DNA of 64,000 nucleotides from an uncultured Monoglobus sp. (GTDB lineage Bacteria; Bacillota; Clostridia; Monoglobales; Monoglobaceae), in the NCBI GenBank assembly GCA_947624305.1, contig CANQKC010000003.1, positions 1-64,000 of the forward strand, given 5' to 3'. Numbering within the stretch: position 1 is the stretch's first letter; the number at the start of each line of letters is the position of its first letter. Under the pieces are notes generated by a model. It did not search any database. It was not told the origin of the DNA and saw nothing but the letters and a program-made list of their open reading frames with translations. Positions 8,711 through 17,523 of this stretch are shown in pieces. Both the position numbers and the translations under genes were made by a program.

Positions 8711-9415
8711 TTATGATACAATAGTGCCGATATTCTCTCCGCACAAAACTTTTACAATATTCTCGGGCTTGTCAAGTCCGAACACCAAAAGCGGAATGTT
8801 GTTGTCCATGCACAGCGTGGCGGCCGTGGTGTCCATGACCCCGAGGCCCTTGTTGAGCACGTCCATAAACGAGAGGCGGTCGAACTTCTTCGCGTTCGGA
8901 TTGACGTTCGGGTCGCTGTCGTAAACGCCGTCGATCTTTTTGGCGAGCAGGATAACCTCGGCCCCGATCTCCGCGGCTCTTAAGGCCGCCGCCGTGTCGG
9001 TCGAGAAGAACGGGTTTCCGGTTCCGCAGCCGAAGATCACGACTCTGCCCCTCGAAAGATGCGCGCCCGCCCTGAGCCTGATATAGGGCTCGGCGATCTG
9101 CCGCATCTCGATCGCGGTCTGCACCCTCGCCTCAACGCCCAAGCGCTCAAGAGCGTCCAGCATAGCGAGACAGTTGATGACCGTGGCGAGCATTCCCATG
9201 TGATCCGCTCTTGAGCGGTCCATGCCCTCGCCGTCGCGGCCCCTCCAGAAGTTGCCGCCGCCGATAACTATTCCTATCTCGCAGCCCAGGTCATAACAGT
9301 TTTTGATCTGTTCCGCTATGGCCTCGATAGTCTCATGGTCAAGGCCGAAGCCGGTGTGCCCCGACATGGCCTCGCCGCTGATTTTTATCATTATCCTCTT
9401 ATACTTCGGTGTCAT
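8711..9415 (-). CDS. pyrH: UMP kinase
   Basis: Hexameric amino-acid-kinase-fold enzyme phosphorylating UMP to UDP. Seen are KISGEAMSG at the N-terminus, [11 protein letters not shown], and the nucleotide-binding stretch [17 protein letters not shown], then [18 protein letters not shown] 9415 has AAGGGAG upstream; the 18-residue upstream extension is unconserved. In Firmicutes rpsB and tsf usually precede it, but here a small membrane protein gene does. Confidence 0.95.
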   Translation of the reverse strand: MTPKYKRIMIKISGEAMSGHTGFGLDHETIEAIAEQIKNCYDLGCEIGIVIGGGNFWRGRDGEGMDRSRADHMGMLATVINCLAMLDALERLGVEARVQTAIEMRQIAEPYIRLRAGAHLSRGRVVIFGCGTGNPFFSTDTAAALRAAEIGAEVILLAKKIDGVYDSDPNVNPNAKKFDRLSFMDVLNKGLGVMDTTAATLCMDNNIPLLVFGLDKPENIVKVLCGENIGTIVS

Positions 9416-9461
9416 TGTTTTTCTCCCTTCAAAAATATTTTCGGATAAATCTTGCGGGTTA

Positions 9462-9848
9462 TTATTCATCCATATTCATTTCGTCGTCCCTGCTCCTTGA
9501 GGATGACGCGCGCGTTCCGATCTCGCCGTCCTCGTCATCGGACGACGTACGGGCGGACGATGATGACGTGGCCCTTCCGCTCTGCTTTTTGTATGTGTCA
9601 AGCTCGGACTCCACAACGTCGAGCTGATCCTGAAGCAGCTGCGCGTCGTTCTTAAGCTTGGTGTTTTCCTCGGTAAGCGTCTTGACCTGCGCGTCGCGCT
9701 CGGCGATCGGGTTCACGATAAGCGTGAACGCCAGCACGAACGCCGCCAGAAACAGCGAGATGTTAAGCAGAATAATGCCGATAACCAGCAGCGGCCTGCT
9801 TCCCCGCTCCCGATTTTGATTTTTGTCGCCGTAATATTTTTCTTTCAT
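9462..9848 (-). CDS. small membrane protein with coiled coil (unknown)
   Basis: About 128 residues, not assigned to a family. A short polar N-terminus is followed by one membrane helix ([20 protein letters not shown]), then a heptad-like coiled coil ([20 protein letters not shown]) and a Ser/Asp-rich tail. The layout resembles FtsL/DivIC-type bitopic proteins, but the sequence is not close enough to claim that. The second ATG (9848) has AAAGGAA at 6-nt spacing and is preferred to the one at 9854. It ends 46 bp before pyrH. Confidence 0.65.
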   Translation of the reverse strand: MKEKYYGDKNQNRERGSRPLLVIGIILLNISLFLAAFVLAFTLIVNPIAERDAQVKTLTEENTKLKNDAQLLQDQLDVVESELDTYKKQSGRATSSSSARTSSDDEDGEIGTRASSSRSRDDEMNMDE

Positions 9849-9914
9849 TGACATTTCCTTTCAGATACTTCGTAAAAAGCAATCATATAAATTTTTATTC
9901 ACCGTTAAATATAA

Positions 9915-10424
9915 TTATCTCATCATAAACTCGCCAAGCGCGCCAAGGTTCAGCACTCCCGTGACCAGCAGTGTCATGATCGCGCCGCTTGTCATTATGC
10001 CGAGCAGCACCGCGGGAAGCGCGTATCTCGCGCGCATGTCGAGCAGGCCCGCGATCATCGAGCCTGTCCACGCGCCTGTCGTGGGAAACGGGATCGAGAC
10101 AAACACGTATATCGCCACGGCTGCCGCTCTGGCGCTCTTCCGCGAAATATCCCCGGCCTTGCGGTGGGTCCTGTTCTCGAGCCACACGGCAAATCTGCCC
10201 AGAAGCTTCGTCCGCTTCAGCCATTTTATAAGGGGGCGGAACGCAATCAGAATAAACGGGACCGGCAGAAAATTAGCTATAACCGATATACCGTATATCT
10301 GAAGAATATTCGACAATGTGTGCTCAACCTGAGACAGGCCGTATATCATCGAGCCTCTTATTTCGGATACAGGCATTATCGCCAGCAGAAAAGTTGTTAT
10401 GTACGTTGTCAGTGTCTCGCTCAT
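9915..10424 (-). CDS. small multidrug export family membrane protein (COG2426-like)
   Basis: 169 residues with about four hydrophobic helices. The N-terminal LLAIMPVSEIRGSMIYG and the IPFPTTGAWTGSMIAGLL stretch match the Sm_multidrug_ex family (PF06695). Members are called small multidrug exporters by annotation, but transport has hardly been tested, so the substrate is unknown. It has its own promoter at 10474-10502. Confidence 0.8.
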   Translation of the reverse strand: MSETLTTYITTFLLAIMPVSEIRGSMIYGLSQVEHTLSNILQIYGISVIANFLPVPFILIAFRPLIKWLKRTKLLGRFAVWLENRTHRKAGDISRKSARAAAVAIYVFVSIPFPTTGAWTGSMIAGLLDMRARYALPAVLLGIMTSGAIMTLLVTGVLNLGALGEFMMR

Positions 10425-10473
10425 TACTATCCTCCGCGCGCCCGCGCAAGGCGGGTGATTTTCTGTTCATAAT

Positions 10474-10502
10474 ATTATATCATGAAACTTCCGCCATAGC
10501 AA
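10474..10502 (-). promoter_or_regulatory. extended -10 promoter for the export-family gene
   Basis: Minus strand TTGCTA (10497-10502), 17-bp spacer ending TGA, TATAAT (10474-10479). The leader then contains a CCCGC/GCGGG hairpin near 10441-10455. Confidence 0.65.
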
Positions 10503-10546
10503 GATATTTATGTTAACATTTGATTAAATTTCTTGTCCGCGCGTCT

Positions 10547-12172
10547 TTATTTTCTGCGGCGGCGGGGAGCGTTCCCCGAGATCCTCCTTCGTCTTTCCGC
10601 GATTTTTATGTTCTTTCTTATCTTGACGAACATATAAACAGCGAAAATAACAAGCGCCGCCAAAATCAGTATGATCAACACGCGTATGATCGTGATGCTC
10701 CACAGAAAGCTGAAGAACCGCATCAAAAATCCGAGCGGATGCCGCTTAACGCCGTTGTCCGCGAACAGCTTTCCGCTGCCCATGACCTCACCGTTCAGCG
10801 TGATGTTGACCGTGCCTATCTCGTCGCCCTGATTGACCGGAGCCACCAGATATTCCGCGGTTTGGGGCTCAAGGACCAAGTCCTCCTCGTTCGCGTCGAT
10901 CGGGATAGTCACCTTTATGTCGCTGTCGGTCGACAGCGTGGTATGGTCGGTGCCCGAGCCGAATTTCACTCTTATCTCGCTGACCATGTCGCCGCGCGAG
11001 ACCGCGGTCACGGTCTTATAATTGTCTATGGCGTATTTCAGCAGGTTCCTCGAGTCAAAATGTCTGTCGTCCTCGTCCGCGCCGTTCATCAGAACGCCTA
11101 TGACCTCAAGGTCGCCCTTTTTCGCCGACGAGACCATGCAGTAGCCCGCCTGAGAGGTGTGGCCCGTCTTTATGCCGGTGGCGTACTCGTAATAATAATT
11201 CGGGTACCTGAGTGTCGACAAAAGACCGTTGGTGCTGATAAACGTCCGCTGCGTCGTCTTGTCGGTGGCGGGGATAACGACTCTCGCTGTCGCCGCAAGA
11301 TCGCGGAACATGCTGTTCTTCACAGCCTCGGCTGCGAGCTTCGCCATATCGGCTGCCGTGGTGTAATGATTATCGTCGTGCAGGCCGTGAACATTCACAA
11401 AATTCGTTCCTGTCATTTCAAGCTCCGCCGCCCGCGCGTTCATTCTCTCGACAAAAGTCGGAATATCGCCGCAGACAATGATCGCAAGGGCCTGCGCCGC
11501 GTCGTTGCCCGACTGCACGATAAGCCCCTGCAAAAGCTGCTCGACCGTAATCGTCTCGCCTTCCTTGAGAAGCATGCTCGAGCCGTCCGCGGGCAGGTTT
11601 TCAAGCATTTCGGGCATGACCAAAAACGCCGCGTGAAGGCTTACCTCGCCCCGCTCGATCGCCTCGAGCGTCAGCAGCGCGGTCATGATCTTAGTGGTGC
11701 TGGCCGGATACACGCGCTTGTCCTTGTCCTTTTCAAACATTATCTCGCCGTTTGTCAGGTTCAGAAGCACGGCGCTCTCGTTTTCGCTTAAATTCGGTTT
11801 GCCGTCGGCGCCCACCCTCGGATCGGGCGTGGCTGTCGGCTCCGCCTCCGACTCTTCGTCGGAATTTTTCGCGGTCCTCGATCTGCCGTCGGTATCTTCG
11901 TCATCGGCATCTTCATCGGCGTCCTCATCGTCATTATCGGCGCGCCGCGCCGCCGACGGCTCGGGATCCTCCGTTTCGTCATCGGAACCGCCGCTGCCGC
12001 GGATCGTGCCGCGCTCGGGCTCGTCCGCCCTTGTCGTCTCCGCCGCCTCGCTCTCGTCACCGGGCGCGGCCGCCGCGCGCACGGGCGCGAGGCAGAGCGA
12101 CGCGCACAGAACAAGCGCCGCCAAAAACGAAAACAACCTCTTTAAATCTATATACTCGCTAATGTGTCTCAC
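10547..12172 (-). CDS. dacF: D-alanyl-D-alanine carboxypeptidase (S11, DacF/PBP5 type)
   Basis: Secreted, membrane-anchored enzyme that trims the terminal D-Ala of peptidoglycan pentapeptides. The signal peptide (RLFSFLAALVLCASLCLAPVRA) is followed by an unusual acidic, Ser/Glu/Asp-rich segment at residues about 38-115. Catalytic motifs are S158-T-T-K161, S221-G-N223 and K335-T-G337. A PBP5-C-like beta domain and a C-terminal membrane helix with a basic tail follow. GTG 12172 overlaps tsaB by 14 bp; AAGGAG is 10 nt upstream. The acidic linker, about 80 residues, is longer than usual and could span the wall. Confidence 0.9.
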   Translation of the reverse strand: MRHISEYIDLKRLFSFLAALVLCASLCLAPVRAAAAPGDESEAAETTRADEPERGTIRGSGGSDDETEDPEPSAARRADNDDEDADEDADDEDTDGRSRTAKNSDEESEAEPTATPDPRVGADGKPNLSENESAVLLNLTNGEIMFEKDKDKRVYPASTTKIMTALLTLEAIERGEVSLHAAFLVMPEMLENLPADGSSMLLKEGETITVEQLLQGLIVQSGNDAAQALAIIVCGDIPTFVERMNARAAELEMTGTNFVNVHGLHDDNHYTTAADMAKLAAEAVKNSMFRDLAATARVVIPATDKTTQRTFISTNGLLSTLRYPNYYYEYATGIKTGHTSQAGYCMVSSAKKGDLEVIGVLMNGADEDDRHFDSRNLLKYAIDNYKTVTAVSRGDMVSEIRVKFGSGTDHTTLSTDSDIKVTIPIDANEEDLVLEPQTAEYLVAPVNQGDEIGTVNITLNGEVMGSGKLFADNGVKRHPLGFLMRFFSFLWSITIIRVLIILILAALVIFAVYMFVKIRKNIKIAERRRRISGNAPRRRRK

Positions 12173-12863
12173 GTTTAAGCTTCTCCTTTCTCTCGCGCTC
12201 CGCCTGAGAGAGCCTTATATAGTTGGGCACAAGCTCCGAATAGCTGACTGTCTCGCCCTTTTCAAACATTTCTGCCGCGGCGCACGCGATCGACGCCGCC
12301 GAATTGAGCAGCGCGTTCGCGGGCGCGAAAGCCGCTCTTTCGCCCATCCGCTCCTCTATCTCGCCGCGGTGGACCGCGACGCCGTCGCCGAGGAACAGCG
12401 CGCTCTTTCCCTCAAGCCCGCTCAAAAGCTCGCTCAGCGCGACCGCCCTGTCGGGCGAAAGCCGCGTCAAACTGCCGTCGCCCGAAAACAGCGCGTTATA
12501 GACCTGCCCTCTTCTCGCGTCCATGATCGGGCAGATCACGCCGTCAAAAAACCGAACGTTGTTCGCGAGCCCGAGCAGCGTCGAAACGGCAGCGCACGGC
12601 TTTTCCGCTCCGCGGGCAAGCGCCTTTATCGTCGCCGCGCCAATTCTGACGCCCGTAAACGAGCCCGGCCCGGCGGCGACGGCGAAGCAGTCGATATCCT
12701 TCGGCTTTATTCCGAGATCGTCAAACAGTTCCGCGATCATCGGCATTATCTTCTGTGAGTGGGTCCTTCCGTTGTTCAGCGTGTACTCTCCGATTATCTT
12801 AGCGCCGTCATACACCGCCGCCGAGGCGGGCATACAGCAGGTGTCTATTCCCAAAATCAGCAT
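12159..12863 (-). CDS. tsaB: tRNA threonylcarbamoyladenosine biosynthesis protein TsaB
   Basis: Inactive ASKHA-fold partner of TsaD in t6A37 synthesis on ANN-decoding tRNAs. The N-terminus ILGIDTCCMPASAAVYDG, NNGRTHSQKIMPMI and AAGPGSFTGVRIG are the diagnostic segments. 234 aa is normal. It overlaps tsaE by 7 bp and dacF by 14 bp. The tsaD and rimI genes that often follow are not in this window. Confidence 0.93.
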   Translation of the reverse strand: MLILGIDTCCMPASAAVYDGAKIIGEYTLNNGRTHSQKIMPMIAELFDDLGIKPKDIDCFAVAAGPGSFTGVRIGAATIKALARGAEKPCAAVSTLLGLANNVRFFDGVICPIMDARRGQVYNALFSGDGSLTRLSPDRAVALSELLSGLEGKSALFLGDGVAVHRGEIEERMGERAAFAPANALLNSAASIACAAAEMFEKGETVSYSELVPNYIRLSQAERERKEKLKRETH

Positions 12864-13273
12864 ATCCTTATCTCCCTGAAGCCGTCGCCCCGCGCCGGGT
12901 CTTTCGCGATCTCGACCCTGATCGTTTCATCGGGCAGAATTTCCTTTATGTTATCCGCCCACTCTATGACGCAGATCCCGTCGCCGAACAGATACTCGTC
13001 CATCCATTCGCGGGTGTCCTCGTCCGCTTCCTCTATCCTGTAAACGTCAAAATGGTAAACCGGCGGATCGCCGTCATAGTGATTGACCAAAGTGTAGGTG
13101 GGGCTCGTGACCGCGCCGAGGCCGAAGCGGGCGGCTATCCCCTTGACAAACGCGGTTTTTCCCGCGCCGAGACCGCCGACAAGCGCCACAACCGAGCCGG
13201 GGCCCAGCCGCTCCGCGAACCTGCCCGCGATCTCCGCGGTCTCCTCGGGAGACGTTGACTCGTATATTTCCAT
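12857..13273 (-). CDS. tsaE: tRNA threonylcarbamoyladenosine biosynthesis ATPase TsaE
   Basis: Small P-loop ATPase (138 aa) that drives the TsaBDE cycle. Walker A is VGGLGAGKTAFVKGIA, with the family signatures VTSPTYTLVNHY and VYHFDVYRIEEADE, then the Walker B-like ICVIEWAD. First gene of the tsaE-tsaB-dacF unit; promoter at 13310-13338. Confidence 0.94.
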   Translation of the reverse strand: MEIYESTSPEETAEIAGRFAERLGPGSVVALVGGLGAGKTAFVKGIAARFGLGAVTSPTYTLVNHYDGDPPVYHFDVYRIEEADEDTREWMDEYLFGDGICVIEWADNIKEILPDETIRVEIAKDPARGDGFREIRIC

Positions 13274-13309
13274 AAAAAGATTTACCTCATTAAAAATATT
13301 TCACTTTAT

Positions 13310-13338
13310 ATTATATTTACAATATGTCATAAAGTCAA
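13310..13338 (-). promoter_or_regulatory. promoter of tsaE-tsaB-dacF
   Basis: TTGACT (13333-13338), 17-bp spacer, TATAAT (13310-13315) on the minus strand. It is back-to-back with the plus-strand promoter at 13349-13377, with only 10 bp between the -35 boxes. Confidence 0.8.
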
Positions 13339-13348
13339 TAATAAACTA

Positions 13349-13377
13349 TTGAATATTTTTAAAAAATCAATTATAAT
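13349..13377 (+). promoter_or_regulatory. promoter of the dCMP deaminase-addA unit
   Basis: TTGAAT (13349-13354), 17-bp spacer, TATAAT (13372-13377). Divergent from the tsaE promoter. Confidence 0.75.
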
Positions 13378-13448
13378 AGTGATATATTATTTAAAAACCG
13401 CGCCGCGGGCGAACGGACGGCGCGATAAATTTTAAGGATGTGATCAAT

Positions 13449-13937
13449 ATGCAAAGAGTGGACAAAGCAAATTATTATCTGGATATCGCCGAGACGGTAA
13501 TCGAGCGCGGCACCTGCCTGCGCCGCAACTTCGGCGCAATTGTCGTGCGCAACGACGAGATCATCTCGACCGGCTATTCGGGCGCGCCAAGGGGACGCGC
13601 CAACTGCTCCGATCTGGGCTGGTGCATGAGGGACAAGCTCGGCATTCCGCGCGGCGAGAGATACGAGCTGTGCCGCAGCGTCCACGCCGAGGCCAACTGC
13701 ATAATCAGCGCCTCAAGGCGCGACATGATCGGCGGAACGCTTTATCTGGTCGGCAGAGACGCCAAAACAGGCGAGCTGGTCGAGAACGCGAACTGCTGCG
13801 CCATGTGCAAGAGGCTTGTGATAAACTCGGGAATTGAAAAGGTAATTGTGCGCCGCACCGACACCGAATACGAGGTCATTCCGGTCGAAAACTGGGTCGA
13901 GAACGACGAGACCTTAGACGGCGCGCTGGGATATTGA
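13449..13937 (+). CDS. deoxycytidylate deaminase (ComEB-like)
   Basis: Zinc deaminase converting dCMP to dUMP for thymidylate synthesis. Zinc ligands are in H79-A-E81 and C117-x-x-C120; the segments RRNFGAIVVRNDEIISTGYS and GAPRGRANC are typical of the dCMP/ComE group. ATG 13449 is preferred to the GTG at 13440 because a near-complete anti-SD match, TAAGGATGTGATC, lies just upstream and would overlap the GTG. addA begins 4 bp after its stop, so the two are co-transcribed. Confidence 0.92.
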   Translation: MQRVDKANYYLDIAETVIERGTCLRRNFGAIVVRNDEIISTGYSGAPRGRANCSDLGWCMRDKLGIPRGERYELCRSVHAEANCIISASRRDMIGGTLYLVGRDAKTGELVENANCCAMCKRLVINSGIEKVIVRRTDTEYEVIPVENWVENDETLDGALGY

Positions 13938-13941
13938 TCGG

Positions 13942-16900
13942 ATGAGCGGCGTGAACTGGACCAAAGCGCAGTCGCGCGCGATCGAGCACCCCGGCGGCGA
14001 AAACATGCTGGTGGCGGCAGCGGCTGGAAGCGGAAAAACCGCCGTGCTTGTCGAGCGCATAATCAGAAGAATTCTTGATAAAAACGACCCGGTGTCGGTG
14101 GACGAGCTGCTTGTGCTCACGTTCACAGACGCGGCGGCAGAAGAGATGAGGAACAAAATCGCCTCCGCCATCGAGCGCCGCCTTGCCGAGGACCCCGACA
14201 ACCGCCGTCTGAGGGAGCAAAGCATGAAACTGGGGGCGGCGGATATTTCCACGATCCACTCCTTCGCGAAAAAAATAATAACCAATAACATACATAAAAC
14301 CGATATTCCGGCTGATTTTTCGATAGCGGACGGCAACGCGAACACCGCGATTATCAACGAAGCGCTTGACGACTGCCTTGAACGGTTTTACGAGCGGATC
14401 GACCGCGATCCGTCTTTTGCCGCGCTGACACTCGGCCACGGCGGAATAAAAAACGACAAAAATCTAAGGAATATGATCATCTCGCTTTACACTTTTGCCC
14501 GCAGTCTGGCGAGGCCCGAAAAATGGCTCAACGACTCGGTCGACATGTACCGCCACGCGGCGAGATCGGGCTCATCGGACGGCAGCCCGTGGGAGGAAGC
14601 GCTCGCCGAAGCTGTTCGGAGAGAGATCGGCTTGGGCTTTAAAAACTACCGCGCGATCGTGAGAATTCTCTGCCGCAGCTTTCCCGGCAACGAGAAAGCC
14701 ATGCGGTTTTACGTAGACGAGGCGGTGCGCTATTCCGATCTTAAAAATTTTGACAGTCTGAGCGAGTTTTACGAGAAAAAGAACGCGATGGAGTTTAAAA
14801 CCATGCCCGGGACGACAAAAGAGGAAAAGGCGAGCCCCGAGCTTATGGCGGAGCGTGAAAAGATAAAAATGCACCGCGAAATGGCGAAAGACGTTGTTAA
14901 TAAACACAAGCTCTTTTCATACAGCGGCGTCGACCGGATAACCGACGGCATAATCAAGCAGTACCCCGTTATCCGAACGCTTAAAAACATACTTCTTATG
15001 CTCATGCGGCGCCACCGCCGCATGAAATTAAGCCTCGGGCTTCTGGACTTTGACGACCTTGAACATTATCTTTTAAAGATGCTCACAAACCGCCGCGGCG
15101 AGCCCACCGAGCTGTGCGAGACCCTGAGAGGCAAATACCGCGAGATATACGTCGATGAGTATCAGGACACCAACAATATTCAGGACACGCTGTTCCGGGT
15201 GCTGTCGGGCGGCAGGGGCAACCTGTTCATGGTCGGCGATCTGAAACAGAGCATTTACGGATTTCGCAACGCGTCGCCGGCGCTGTTTCTGGACAAATAC
15301 AACCGCTACGGCGCGGGCAGCGGAGGAACGCTGACCATACTTTCCGACAATTTCCGCAGCCGCGAAACGGTGGTGCGGACGGTGAACGAGATTTTTGAAA
15401 ACATTATGACCGCGAACACGGCGGGCATCGACTACAACGAAAACGAGCGGCTTAAGGCGGGGGCAGACTTTCCCGCCGCCGAGGACGAGAGCGCGTACGC
15501 GACCGAGCTCATAATCTGCGGCCCCGTGCCCGGCAAAACGCGGCACGAGGTCGAGGCCGAGGCGGTGGCGAGGCGCATAATCGACCTGGTCTACACCCGC
15601 AAAACGCCGGTATACGACAGCGAGACAGGCGAAACGAGGCCGATAGAGTTCGGCGACATCGCGGTGCTTTTCAGGAGCATATCCGCTCCTCTCGCCGTGT
15701 ATGAAGCTGTTTTTGCCGAATACGGAATTCCCACTCTTTCAAAAAGCGGCGGATTTCTGGAGTCGGTCGAGATCGGGACGGTTCTGGCGTTTCTCGCGAT
15801 AATCGACAATCCGCTTCAGGACATTGACCTTATCGCGGTTATGCGCAGCCCCATATTCGGCTTCACAGCCGACGAGCTTGCCGCGATCCGCGCGGGCCGC
15901 AGAAAATGCAGCTTTTATGAAGCGGTCGAGGCGGCGGCCGAAAGCGACGCCAAAGCCGCCGATTTTATCGGCGCGTTGAGCAAAATGCGCGAATACTCCG
16001 AATACATGGGCATTCACGAGCTTGTATACAAAATATGTTACGACCTCGACTATATAGCCGTCGCCTCAGCGATGCGCGGCGGCGAGGGAAGGCGCGCCAA
16101 TCTGCGGCTCCTGCTTAAGACCGCCTCGGATTTTGAGCGCAAGGGCCTGAGCGGGCTTTTTGACTTTATCGAATATCTGAAAACCGTGAGCGCGACGGGC
16201 GGGCTGCGCATGGCGGTGACCGCGGGCGGCGGCTCGGCGGTGAAGCTTATGACGATACACAACTCCAAGGGCCTCGAATACCCGGTCGTCATTCTCGCCA
16301 ACGCGTCCTACAAGCGCAGGAGCTCCGATCCGTTTGTGTTCAGCGAAAAGCTCGGCATAGGTTTAAACTATGTCGACACCGAGCGGCGGGTGAGGTACCC
16401 CACCCTGCCCAAGGACCTCGCGGAATACTACAACGACATTGATGAGAGAGCCGAGGAAATGCGGCTGCTTTATGTCGCAATGACCCGCGCGAGAGAAAAG
16501 CTCATCATTTCGTTCACCGAGAGCAAAACTTCAAAAAAATGGAGAAATCCTCTCTCGGACGAAAACGGAAAGATTTTCGGGGGCTGCGTTGAAAACACAT
16601 CGGTTTTAAGCGACTGGATCGTGTTCGGCCTTTTGAACAACGAAAACCTTGACGGCCTGCGCGAAATGATGGAAACCGACACATCCGGCTTTCTCGTCCG
16701 CGGCGGGGCACCGGTGTCGGTGACATTTTTCCGCGGCACGGAGGACGCGCCCGCGGCGGAGCCCGAAACCGCCGAAAGCGTCGGCGTCGGCGCGGATATA
16801 GACCCGGAAAAGCTCGGCGCGGTGCTTGAATATGAATATCCGCGGGCGGAGCTGACAAAGATACCGCTCAAGCTCTCGGTGAGCGAGATAAAGAATTATC

Positions 16901-17511
16901 TCCGCGAAAACATCGGCGAGCAGGAGTGGGAATACACGCCGCGGCTCCGCAGCATAGCGGATCGGACATTTCACAGGGCGAAGCGTGATGACGCGGCGGA
17001 GCGCGGCACGATCACACACTTTGTGCTCCAGCATATCGACCCGCTCAGAACCGAAACGCCCGAGGAGACCGCGGCTCAAATATCCGAACTCGCGATCAAG
17101 GGCGTCATCAGCGAAGCTCAGCTTGAGCGGGTAGACCAAGATTCGATAATTACGCTGTTTAACTCGGAAACGGGCGCGGAGATCCGCGCCGCGGCAAAGC
17201 GCGGCGGGCTTGAGCGCGAGCTTAAAATGCTGTTCCCAATGAAGGCGTCGGAGGTCTACGGCGATCCGACTCTCGATAACGCCGAGATCATCGTTCAGGG
17301 CGTGGCTGACTGCGTATGCCTGAGCGGGGACGGCGCGGCGCTTATCGACTACAAAACCGACAAGTGCACGGCGGAACAGGCCGCGGCGCGGGCCGAGAAA
17401 TATCGGGTGCAGATCGACTGCTACACCCGGGGCATCGAGGCGATCTTAGGCGTGCCGGTGAAAAAACGGACCATATATTTTCTGACGCCCGGCACAGCGG
17501 TCGAGATATAA
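13942..17511 (+). CDS. addA: ATP-dependent helicase/nuclease subunit A (AddA)
   Basis: UvrD-type helicase fused to a RecB-like nuclease (1189 aa), one half of the AddAB enzyme that resects double-strand breaks. The N-terminal TKAQSRAIEHPGGENMLVAA is followed by Walker A AAAAGSGKT (residues 25-33); Walker B with the QDT box is YVDEYQDTNNIQD near residue 405. Helicase motifs MTIHNSKGLEYPVV and LLYVAMTRAREKL are present, and the C-terminal nuclease motif is ALIDYKTDK near 1135. The partner addB, normally just upstream, is not in the window; the neighbour is a dCMP deaminase instead. Confidence 0.93.
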   Translation: MSGVNWTKAQSRAIEHPGGENMLVAAAAGSGKTAVLVERIIRRILDKNDPVSVDELLVLTFTDAAAEEMRNKIASAIERRLAEDPDNRRLREQSMKLGAADISTIHSFAKKIITNNIHKTDIPADFSIADGNANTAIINEALDDCLERFYERIDRDPSFAALTLGHGGIKNDKNLRNMIISLYTFARSLARPEKWLNDSVDMYRHAARSGSSDGSPWEEALAEAVRREIGLGFKNYRAIVRILCRSFPGNEKAMRFYVDEAVRYSDLKNFDSLSEFYEKKNAMEFKTMPGTTKEEKASPELMAEREKIKMHREMAKDVVNKHKLFSYSGVDRITDGIIKQYPVIRTLKNILLMLMRRHRRMKLSLGLLDFDDLEHYLLKMLTNRRGEPTELCETLRGKYREIYVDEYQDTNNIQDTLFRVLSGGRGNLFMVGDLKQSIYGFRNASPALFLDKYNRYGAGSGGTLTILSDNFRSRETVVRTVNEIFENIMTANTAGIDYNENERLKAGADFPAAEDESAYATELIICGPVPGKTRHEVEAEAVARRIIDLVYTRKTPVYDSETGETRPIEFGDIAVLFRSISAPLAVYEAVFAEYGIPTLSKSGGFLESVEIGTVLAFLAIIDNPLQDIDLIAVMRSPIFGFTADELAAIRAGRRKCSFYEAVEAAAESDAKAADFIGALSKMREYSEYMGIHELVYKICYDLDYIAVASAMRGGEGRRANLRLLLKTASDFERKGLSGLFDFIEYLKTVSATGGLRMAVTAGGGSAVKLMTIHNSKGLEYPVVILANASYKRRSSDPFVFSEKLGIGLNYVDTERRVRYPTLPKDLAEYYNDIDERAEEMRLLYVAMTRAREKLIISFTESKTSKKWRNPLSDENGKIFGGCVENTSVLSDWIVFGLLNNENLDGLREMMETDTSGFLVRGGAPVSVTFFRGTEDAPAAEPETAESVGVGADIDPEKLGAVLEYEYPRAELTKIPLKLSVSEIKNYLRENIGEQEWEYTPRLRSIADRTFHRAKRDDAAERGTITHFVLQHIDPLRTETPEETAAQISELAIKGVISEAQLERVDQDSIITLFNSETGAEIRAAAKRGGLERELKMLFPMKASEVYGDPTLDNAEIIVQGVADCVCLSGDGAALIDYKTDKCTAEQAAARAEKYRVQIDCYTRGIEAILGVPVKKRTIYFLTPGTAVEI

Positions 17512-17523
17512 AAGGAGGGGCTT

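Noticed and set aside
10520..11791. Long plus-strand frame opposite dacF
   Set aside because: It mirrors the high-GC third positions of dacF, has no ribosome site and Arg/His-rich low-complexity sequence.
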